From assembly GCA_016190785.1 (NCBI GenBank), contig JACPPX010000076.1, positions 1-6,766 on the forward strand: 6,766 nucleotides of DNA, given 5' to 3'. The notes beneath the pieces were generated by a model that worked only from the letters and a program-made list of their open reading frames with translations, was not told the DNA's origin and ran no database searches. Source of the DNA: Chloroflexota bacterium. Its GTDB lineage: Bacteria; Chloroflexota; Anaerolineae; UBA7937; JACPPX01. How positions within the stretch are numbered: position 1 is the stretch's first letter; every line of letters starts with the position of its first letter. The position numbers and the translations under genes are program-made. This document shows, piece after piece, positions 1-4,756 of the stretch.

Positions 1-2
1 CA

Positions 3-1862
3 GCACTCCTTTTGTTGCCGCGGCAGCGCTATTTTTTCTTCCTCTTTATTTTGGTTTTGGGCGTTCTCCTAAGTCTGGGTCTCTTCAATCCTTTTTATTT
101 TCTGCTTTATAGTATTGTCCCCGGCTTCAGCCTCTTTCGCGTCCCAGCCCGTTGGCTGTATCTCTTCTCTTTGGGAATAGCCATCCTCGCGGGGTTGGGA
201 GCAGAAACATTGCTCCGAAGTAATTTCAGCTTCTCCTGGAAGATTCCTAAAATCTCTCGCCTAGGGTGGCTGGCCCTGATCCTTATCGCCGGAGGATTGC
301 TGCTGCAAAAATGGCCGGCTCCAGAGGTTATTTTATTTTGGGCGGGAGCGATAGTGTTGGGCCTAGGAGTCATATATCTGGGTGGAAAATATTCAGCCAA
401 GCAATGGTTACCATTTCTGCTTTTGCTACTTGTAGCCGGAGAGCTTTTCTGGGCCAGTCGCTTTCTAGCCTACGACCGGGCCACGGCTCCAGAAGCCTAT
501 TCCTCTCTCCGTACCTCCACGCTCCATCTTCTCGCCGACAAGGGCATCTTTCGCACTCTCAGCATTTCCCAGTTGCTATTCGATCCCGGGGATCTGCAAG
601 AAATCGGGGAGATATTTCAAGCCACCCTTCCCCAGGAGGCGATATATGACTTCATCGTGGCTACTAAGCAGAAAGAAGTGCTGGTTCCAAATCTGGCGAT
701 GATCTATGGCATCTCCACGGTGGATGGCTACGACGGAGGAGTGCTCCCTACGGCACGATTTGTGGATTGGGATAGGCTGTTGCTCCCGGAGGAGGATATT
801 TCCCTTGACGGCCGACTCTGGCAACGGCTGCGGGAGATACCCGCGGCCCGGCTTTTGAACTTAATGAATGTGAAGTATGTCATCATGGACAAGGTGGAGG
901 ACCTGTGGGTGGACGGAGTGTATTATGACCTGGGCCACCGTGCTATTTTGCAGACTGGAGAAGAAACATCTATCCTAGATATTCCTGAATTTCAGACGAC
1001 TGCCGTAGGGATTTTGTCTTATATTGAGGCTGCTCCGCCTGTAAAGGGAGGGGTTGTGGTTGCCGAGCTAGTCGTCGAGGATGAAGACGGGCAAGAGACT
1101 TCATATCCTTTGAAATTTGGAATTGATACTGCCTCGGCAGAGACCCCTTATCGGGCTCGGGAAGTAGGGGAGGGGCTTTATCATACGGTTATTGGTCTGG
1201 ATGAGTCCCTCCATCCAGTAAAGATAACCATCCGCTACCTGGTCCCACAAGGTCGGCTGGTGGTGAGAGGGGTGAGTTTGATCGACCAGCGCAATGGAGC
1301 ACATCGGTCGCTAATTGTCTCCTCCGAGGGGCAATATCGTTTAGTCCACTCCGGGGAAGTCAAGATTTATGAGAAGTTAGATCTACTCCCCCGGGCATTT
1401 ATTGTGCATGACGCGATTGCCCTGCCCGATGAGGAGGTTGCACTGCGCGCCCTGGCCGATCCGTCTTTCTCCCCTGAGGCCGAGGTGGTGCTAATTGGTG
1501 AGCAGGAAAGTGTCTCATATGGTGAAGGATCGGCAAATGAGGGAGTGACCATTCTCGAGTATCAGCCGGAACGGATTGTAATCCAGGCTCGGATAGAGGC
1601 ACCTGGCTATCTGGTTCTGAGCGATGCTTACTTCCCCGGATGGCGAGCAGAGGTGGATGGCCGAGGGGCGGAGATCCTGCGGGCCAATTATTATTTTCGA
1701 GCGGTGTTCCTTGAGCCGGGAGAGCACATTGTGGAATTTGTTTATGATCCGCCGCTTTTCAAACTGGGGGCGGCGATTAGTATCGCCACCCTGTTTCTGG
1801 TTGCCATTCTTTTCTGGCGGAACTGGAGAGGCATTGCGTCTGGGCCACAGACCTCGTTATAA
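3..1862 (+). CDS. YfhO-type multi-pass membrane protein, 5'-truncated by the window edge
   Basis: The reading frame is open to the left edge. The first possible start is a TTG at 12, but it falls inside a hydrophobic run (frame reads ALLLLPRQ) with no ribosome site, so I treat the gene as truncated. Counting from that TTG, hydrophobic segments lie at about residues 7-35, 48-65, 83-99, 105-123 and 132-149. A long non-membrane region of about 430 residues follows, then one last membrane segment near 585-605 and a short basic tail. Motifs typical of the YfhO/GT-C-like family are visible: FRVPAR near 42-47, NLAMIYGISTVDGY near 227-240, LLNLMNVKYVIMD, PRAFIVHDA, and a C-terminal block with YLVLSDAYFPGW, a DG turn and EPGEHIVEFVYDPP. 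Known members are membrane proteins linked to cell-envelope glycosylation, but the substrate here cannot be read from sequence. The family is usually clearly longer, so N-terminal membrane helices are probably missing from the window. The stop TAA is at 1860-1862. Confidence 0.85.
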   Translation, partial: ALLLLPRQRYFFFLFILVLGVLLSLGLFNPFYFLLYSIVPGFSLFRVPARWLYLFSLGIAILAGLGAETLLRSNFSFSWKIPKISRLGWLALILIAGGLLLQKWPAPEVILFWAGAIVLGLGVIYLGGKYSAKQWLPFLLLLLVAGELFWASRFLAYDRATAPEAYSSLRTSTLHLLADKGIFRTLSISQLLFDPGDLQEIGEIFQATLPQEAIYDFIVATKQKEVLVPNLAMIYGISTVDGYDGGVLPTARFVDWDRLLLPEEDISLDGRLWQRLREIPAARLLNLMNVKYVIMDKVEDLWVDGVYYDLGHRAILQTGEETSILDIPEFQTTAVGILSYIEAAPPVKGGVVVAELVVEDEDGQETSYPLKFGIDTASAETPYRAREVGEGLYHTVIGLDESLHPVKITIRYLVPQGRLVVRGVSLIDQRNGAHRSLIVSSEGQYRLVHSGEVKIYEKLDLLPRAFIVHDAIALPDEEVALRALADPSFSPEAEVVLIGEQESVSYGEGSANEGVTILEYQPERIVIQARIEAPGYLVLSDAYFPGWRAEVDGRGAEILRANYYFRAVFLEPGEHIVEFVYDPPLFKLGAAISIATLFLVAILFWRNWRGIASGPQTSL

Positions 1863-1863
1863 T
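1834..1863 (+). promoter_or_regulatory. Candidate sigma-A-type promoter for the amaP-scpB-cmk-plsC set
   Basis: A perfect -10 hexamer TATAAT lies at 1858-1863 and overlaps the TAA stop of the upstream gene. A weak -35 match, TTGCGT (1834-1839), stands 18 bases upstream. The predicted transcription start is near 1870, giving a short leader that still contains the ribosome site at 1878-1886. The -35 is poor and the short gap would also allow read-through from the YfhO-type gene, so this is only a candidate. Confidence 0.4.
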
Positions 1864-1889
1864 TATCGAGATTGGAAAAAGGAGGGAAG

Positions 1890-2432
1890 ATGCTGAACCT
1901 CTTGAATCGGTTGGTAGTGATCCTGGTTTTTCTCTTTCTTTTGGTGGTCACCGCCCTGTTCATTGTCGTACCGGTGCCGATCATCAACCTTGTGCTTGAC
2001 AATCTGACCAACCTCAAGACGGCCATCGAATCCACTGCCCAGGGGCGGATCCTGACCGTGCTGGTGGGACTAGGACTGGGGCTGGTGTGGTTTTTGATTT
2101 TGCTATTAGAGGTGTGGAGGTCGGCTCCGCGGGCGGTGAGGGTGCAGAAAGTCTCCGGAGGAGAGATCGAACTGACCCTGGACTCCATCGCCCAGAGGCT
2201 AGAGTACCGGATGGACCAACTCCCGGATGTGGTCAAAGTCCGGCCGCGAGTCTCGGCGGGGAGGGGAGGGGTTGACCTTTACCTGGAGGTGGAGACCGGA
2301 GCGGATATAGATATTCCGCTCAAAACTGAAGAGATCCTGGTAGTGGCTAGAGAAGTAGTCGAGGAAAGGATGGGGGTTAAACTAAATAAAGTAAAGGTGA
2401 GCCTGCGTCAGGGTCCCCGGCCGGTGGGGTGA
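1890..2432 (+). CDS. amaP: AmaP-like alkaline-shock-response membrane anchor (Asp23-like domain)
   Basis: This encodes 180 residues. I chose ATG 1890 because AAAGGAGGG (1878-1886) lies just upstream; a TTG at 1872 in the same frame would place that ribosome site inside the gene. Two hydrophobic helices are visible at about residues 8-32 and 54-75, with a short loop containing NLTNLKTAIES between them. A soluble Asp23/Gls24-like domain runs from about residue 83 to 172, with the pattern GGEIELTLDSI, then a DVVKVRPRV strand, GVDLYLEVETG, and a final EERMGVKLNKVKVSL. This is the usual AmaP plan: a hairpin of two membrane helices followed by an Asp23-type fold. In staphylococci AmaP tethers Asp23 to the membrane in an envelope-stress response. 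No separate asp23 gene is visible here, so a partner is unknown. The TGA stop lies within the GTGA that begins a tandem repeat leading into scpB, which suggests co-transcription. Confidence 0.82.
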   Translation: MLNLLNRLVVILVFLFLLVVTALFIVVPVPIINLVLDNLTNLKTAIESTAQGRILTVLVGLGLGLVWFLILLLEVWRSAPRAVRVQKVSGGEIELTLDSIAQRLEYRMDQLPDVVKVRPRVSAGRGGVDLYLEVETGADIDIPLKTEEILVVAREVVEERMGVKLNKVKVSLRQGPRPVG

Positions 2433-2485
2433 AAGATAGAGTTAGTGGTGAAAGATAGAGTTAGTGGTGAAAGATAGAGTGAGTA
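2429..2485 (+). repeat. Three tandem copies of a 19-base unit across the amaP/scpB junction
   Basis: The unit GTGAAAGATAGAGTTAGTG occurs at 2429-2447 and again, identically, at 2448-2466. The third copy at 2467-2485 differs at two positions (T to G at unit position 15, G to A at position 19). The array begins in the last codons of amaP, so the first copy supplies its TGA stop, and it ends at the A of the scpB ATG. Because 19 is not a multiple of three, the GTGs that open copies 1 and 2 each start a nine-codon frame ending in TAG, while the GTG of copy 3 is in frame with scpB. Confidence 0.95.
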
Positions 2486-3039
2486 TGGAACTGGAGGAGG
2501 CCAAGAGCGCGATCGAGGCTCTCCTTTTTGTCGCTGGGGAGCCGACAACTATTCGGCAATTGGCCCGCACCCTGCGCGTATCTCCGCAACTGGTCGAGGA
2601 GGCCATCACTTCCCTGGCTGAGGATTACCAGGGGAAGGGGCTGGTGGTGCAACGGGATGGGCAGAAGGTGCAGATGGCCACCGCCCCCCGCCTGGCAGAG
2701 CAGGTAGAGCATTTTTTGGGGTTGCAGCGGGGGAGCAAACTCTCCGCCCCGGCCCTAGAAACCCTGGCCATAATCGCCTATCGCCAACCCATAACCCGCG
2801 CCGAGATCGAGAGCCTGCGGGGGGTGGATTGCTCCGCGGTGCTGCACAATCTGATGGCTCGCGGGCTGGTGGCGGAAGTGGGTCGCTTGGAGAAAGCGGG
2901 GCTCCCCATACTTTACGGCACGACGTTTGAATTTTTGCAACACTTCGGGCTGCAGGATCTCTCAGAGCTGCCGCGGGTGGAGGAACTGGCCCCGCCCAGT
3001 GAAGAGACCCAGATCCCGGCGGGGCAGGCCTTAGAGTAA
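2485..3039 (+). CDS. scpB: Segregation and condensation protein B (ScpB)
   Basis: This encodes 184 residues, normal for the family. ScpB is the kleisin-associated winged-helix subunit of the Smc-ScpA-ScpB complex, which compacts and segregates the chromosome. The N-terminal winged helix begins EEAKSAIEALLFVAGEP (residues 4-20). The second one includes the family signature LETLAIIAYRQPITRAEIES (91-110), then RGVDCSAVLHNLMARGLV (112-129). The typical end LYGTTFEFLQHFGL (143-156) leads to DLSELP and an acidic, proline-containing tail. The usual PGRP before LYGTT reads AGLP here. I chose ATG 2485 because it gives the standard N-terminus. In-frame GTGs at 2464, 2467 and 2479 would add a few residues encoded by the repeat. 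No start has a strong ribosome site: only a weak purine stretch (AGAGTGAG) precedes the ATG, so translation may be coupled to amaP. The usual partner scpA is not adjacent. Confidence 0.95.
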   Translation: MELEEAKSAIEALLFVAGEPTTIRQLARTLRVSPQLVEEAITSLAEDYQGKGLVVQRDGQKVQMATAPRLAEQVEHFLGLQRGSKLSAPALETLAIIAYRQPITRAEIESLRGVDCSAVLHNLMARGLVAEVGRLEKAGLPILYGTTFEFLQHFGLQDLSELPRVEELAPPSEETQIPAGQALE

Positions 3040-3041
3040 AA

Positions 3042-3080
3042 GGGGAGTTGCTATCCAGATAACAGGTCACTATACTCCCC
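3042..3080. repeat. Inverted repeat between scpB and cmk
   Basis: The arms GGGGAGT (3042-3048) and ACTCCCC (3074-3080) are perfect 7-base complements separated by 25 bases. No T-run follows, so it does not look like a terminator. The arms flank a promoter-like pair of hexamers, so the repeat could be a protein-binding site, or a hairpin in read-through RNA. Chance cannot be excluded for arms this short. Confidence 0.45.
3048..3076 (+). promoter_or_regulatory. Candidate promoter giving a leaderless cmk transcript
   Basis: TTGCTA (3048-3053, 4/6 match to the -35 consensus) and TATACT (3071-3076, 5/6 match to -10) are separated by the ideal 17 bases. The expected transcription start falls at about 3082-3085, only a few bases before the cmk ATG at 3087. 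No ribosome site precedes that ATG. The inverted-repeat arms touch the upstream edge of the -35 and overlap the -10. Confidence 0.45.
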
Positions 3081-3086
3081 GCGGGT

Positions 3087-3782
3087 ATGGGTAAGGAGAA
3101 GCCCGCGACGATTGCCATTGACGGCCCGGCGGCCTCCGGGAAAAGCACTATTGGTTATCTCCTAGCCAAACGACTTGGTTATCTCTATTTCGATACCGGA
3201 GCTATGTACCGGGCCCTCACCTGGGCGGCACTAGAGCAAAATCTGGATACGAAGGACCAAGAGGCGATGACGGAATTGGCTCGAAGCGTGGAGATAGAGA
3301 TCAGGCCCGGTAATGCCAAAGATGGTCGGCACTACACTGTCCTCCTCAACGGGAAAGATGTGACCTGGGCCATCCGCCGGCCAGAAGTGGACGGCCAGGT
3401 CTCGGTGGTTTCTGCCCACCCTGGGGTGCGGCAGATAATGAGCCAGCGGCAGCGGGAAATCGGAAAGAGGGGAAGGACAGTGATGGTGGGGCGGGACATC
3501 GGCACGGTGGTTCTCCCCGATGCGGACCTCAAAATCTACCTCGATGCTTCCCCGGAGGTGAGGGCCAGACGCAGGTTAATGCAGATTGAGTCCCGGGGAG
3601 AAAAAGCCGATTCTCAGCAAATATTAGAGGAGATGCGCCGGCGGGATCGGATCGACAGCCAACGCCAACTTGCTCCCTTGAAACCGGCGGAGGATGCGGT
3701 TATAGTGGATACCGATCCCTTGACCCTGGGGCAGGTTATGGAAAAGGTGATCGGCTTGGCCGAGGGGTGGAGAGGCAAGTGA
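3087..3782 (+). CDS. cmk: Cytidylate (CMP/dCMP) kinase
   Basis: This encodes 231 residues, typical length for the bacterial enzyme. It transfers phosphate from ATP to CMP or dCMP in the cytoplasm, feeding CTP/dCTP pools and recycling CMP released by phospholipid synthesis. The P-loop GPAASGKS is at residues 13-20. The substrate-site motif FDTGAMYRALTW is at 35-46. The block VGRDIGTVVLPDADLKIYLD (134-153) is followed by the arginine-rich RARRR segment, and the lid-type RRRDRIDSQR is at 184-193. The frame is closed by a TAA at 3060 and the first start codon after it is ATG 3087. No ribosome site is visible in front of it (ccgcgggt). The gene overlaps the start of the downstream acyltransferase, so those two are probably translated together. 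The pairing of cmk with plsC is common in Gram-positive bacteria. Confidence 0.96.
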   Translation: MGKEKPATIAIDGPAASGKSTIGYLLAKRLGYLYFDTGAMYRALTWAALEQNLDTKDQEAMTELARSVEIEIRPGNAKDGRHYTVLLNGKDVTWAIRRPEVDGQVSVVSAHPGVRQIMSQRQREIGKRGRTVMVGRDIGTVVLPDADLKIYLDASPEVRARRRLMQIESRGEKADSQQILEEMRRRDRIDSQRQLAPLKPAEDAVIVDTDPLTLGQVMEKVIGLAEGWRGK

Positions 3783-4486
3783 TATTTCATCGCTTGTTCA
3801 AAATTTTTCTGCGTTTAGTCCTGAGTATCATCCTCGATATCAAAATCGAGGGGTTGGAAAAGATCCCGCTGCGTGGCTCGCTGATCCTAGCCCACAACCA
3901 CATGAATTGGGTGGACGCAGTACTGGCCACTTCCTTAGTCCCGCGGGATATTGTGTCTATGACCAAATTGGAGAACTTGGATCTGCCAGTCATCGGCGGG
4001 TTGATGCGACTCTACGGATCTTTTCCCATTCGCCGCGGCGAGGTAGATCGCCGCGCTCTGGCCCAGTCGATCTCTGCCCTGAAACAGGGTCTGGCACTGC
4101 TCATGGTTCCCGAGGGCACTCGGGGTAAGGATTGGCGGCTCAAGCCGGGGAAAGACGGATTGGCTTATGTCGCCCTGCGCACCGGTTCTCCGGTGGTGCT
4201 GATGGCCATTTCCGGCTCGGAACAATTTTGGTCGAATCTAACCAGGCTGCGGCGCACTCCCACCCAGGTCATCGTCGATGAGCCTTTCTATCTATCGGCC
4301 GCGGAGGGGGAAGTGGATCGGGAGGTGCTGCGGGAGATAACCAAGGAGGTGATGTACCGCCTGGCCTCCCTTCTGCCGGCGGAGTACCGGGGAGTGTACA
4401 GCGACTTGTCCCAGGCGCCCAACCGTTATATAATGCCAACTAAGCAACGGATCCTGATTCCGGTCCAGCAAGGAGGTGATGCTTAG
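3779..4486 (+). CDS. plsC: 1-acyl-sn-glycerol-3-phosphate acyltransferase family protein (PlsC-type)
   Basis: The enzyme adds a second acyl chain to lysophosphatidic acid to make phosphatidic acid at the cytoplasmic membrane. With start GTG 3779 it has 235 residues. A hydrophobic N-terminal stretch (about 6-21) precedes EGLEKIP. The catalytic HX4D motif is NHMNWVD with H41 and D46. Block II reads GSFPIRRGEVDRRAL (80-94), block III is VPEGTRGK (110-117, with E112 and R115), and block IV is GSPVVLMAISGSE. GTG 3779 forms a GTGA overlap with the cmk stop and has GGAG (3769-3772) six bases upstream, hence the choice. GTG 3767 in the same frame would add four residues (MERQ) and is a real alternative. 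The C-terminus runs past YRGVYSD to a tail ending QQGGDA whose codons contain a near-ideal ribosome site. The exact acyl acceptor is inferred from family membership. The downstream neighbour is glmS rather than the ispH often seen in this gene order. Confidence 0.92.
   Translation: MIFHRLFKIFLRLVLSIILDIKIEGLEKIPLRGSLILAHNHMNWVDAVLATSLVPRDIVSMTKLENLDLPVIGGLMRLYGSFPIRRGEVDRRALAQSISALKQGLALLMVPEGTRGKDWRLKPGKDGLAYVALRTGSPVVLMAISGSEQFWSNLTRLRRTPTQVIVDEPFYLSAAEGEVDREVLREITKEVMYRLASLLPAEYRGVYSDLSQAPNRYIMPTKQRILIPVQQGGDA
4406..4434 (+). promoter_or_regulatory. Sigma-A-type promoter for glmS inside the plsC 3' end
   Basis: TTGTCC (4406-4411, 4/6 match to -35) stands 17 bases before a perfect TATAAT (4429-4434). 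The predicted start near 4441 would give a leader of roughly 75 bases ahead of the ribozyme cleavage site. No terminator is visible between plsC and glmS, so read-through from the upstream genes is also possible. Confidence 0.6.
4470..4480 (+). other. Perfect anti-Shine-Dalgarno match within the last plsC codons
   Basis: AAGGAGGTGAT is an 11-base perfect complement to the canonical 3' end of bacterial 16S rRNA. No well-spaced start follows: the ATG at 4479 is only two bases past GGAGG, and the GTGs at 4497 and 4500 are about 20 bases away. The frame from 4479 runs through the ribozyme to a TAG at 4674 and resembles no protein I know. I read this as a relic site or chance codon content, not proof of a gene. 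Confidence 0.4.
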
Positions 4487-4517
4487 CGGGAAATTAGTGG
4501 TGCGATACGGGGAAGAG

Positions 4518-4712
4518 AGCGCAGGGTCCCGTCCCGATTTTTTGGCATTTTTAGTGGTAATCGGGATCGGGGTGACGAGGTGGAGGTTCTCCGGCGCGAG
4601 CCGGGGGAAAATCGAAAGGTCCGCGGATGCCTCCAGTCCTGGCCCACAGGACTTGTCTTCCCCTCCTAGGACATAGAGGATCCTACAAAGCCGCGAGGTA
4701 ACTCGGGGACAA
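4518..4712 (+). ncRNA. glmS ribozyme (glucosamine-6-phosphate-activated self-cleaving RNA)
   Basis: The RNA lies directly upstream of glmS. The cleavage site is expected between A4518 and G4519, at AGCGC. P1 is TCCCGATT (4532-4539) with AATCGGGA (4559-4566), extended outward through G-T and C-G pairs. The near-invariant core GTGACGAGG follows at 4572-4580. P2 is TGGAGG (4581-4586) with CCTCCA (4630-4635). Inside it sit a hairpin CCGGC-GCGA-GCCGG (4591-4604) with a GNRA loop, the ATCG element (4611-4614) that can pair with CGA of the core, and GCGGATG (4623-4629). The 5' CGC (4520-4522) pairs with GCG (4623-4625) to make the pseudoknot. P3 is GTCCTG/CAGGAC (4636-4652). A distal domain is closed by TTGTC (4653-4657) with GACAA (4708-4712) and contains TAGGA/TCCTA (4667-4685) and a CGAG-GTAA-CTCG hairpin (4694-4705). 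Helix names in the distal domain are tentative. In known members glucosamine-6-phosphate acts as cofactor for cleavage, after which the mRNA is degraded. Confidence 0.95.
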
Positions 4713-4740
4713 AAAGGATCAAGTGGGTGAGATAATCCTC

Positions 4741-4748
4741 AAAGGAGG
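4741..4748 (+). promoter_or_regulatory. Ribosome binding site of glmS
   Basis: AAAGGAGG is followed eight bases later by ATG 4757. It lies outside the ribozyme fold, about 30 bases past its closing stem, which agrees with regulation by RNA cleavage and decay rather than by hiding the ribosome site. Confidence 0.9.
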
Positions 4749-4756
4749 GAATCCCA

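Noticed and set aside
12..14. TTG at position 12 as the true start of the first gene
   Set aside because: The frame is open to the left edge, no ribosome site is present, and the site lies inside a membrane helix well within the expected length of YfhO-type proteins.
1742..2236. Minus-strand 164-codon frame opposite the end of the YfhO-type gene and amaP
   Set aside because: It is a shadow of well-supported plus-strand genes. The product is rich in Ser, Thr and Arg, as expected from reverse reading, with no domain and no clear ribosome site.
3042..3080. The inverted repeat after scpB as an intrinsic terminator
   Set aside because: The loop is 25 bases and no T-run follows the second arm. 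The sequence after it is GC-rich.
2606..3148. Minus-strand 180-codon frame opposite scpB and the cmk start
   Set aside because: The product is Pro/Ala/Ser-rich and low in complexity, typical of antisense reading of GC-rich coding DNA, and scpB with clear motifs occupies the other strand.
4532..4566. The stem with T-runs in its loop upstream of glmS as a transcription attenuator
   Set aside because: The T-runs are in the loop, not after the stem, and the stem is P1 of the glmS ribozyme with the conserved core directly following.
4476..4676. A 66-codon open frame between plsC and glmS (GTG 4476 or ATG 4479)
   Set aside because: It lies almost wholly over the glmS ribozyme, its start is too close to the ribosome-like site, and the product looks like nothing known. 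Base pairing, not codons, explains the sequence.
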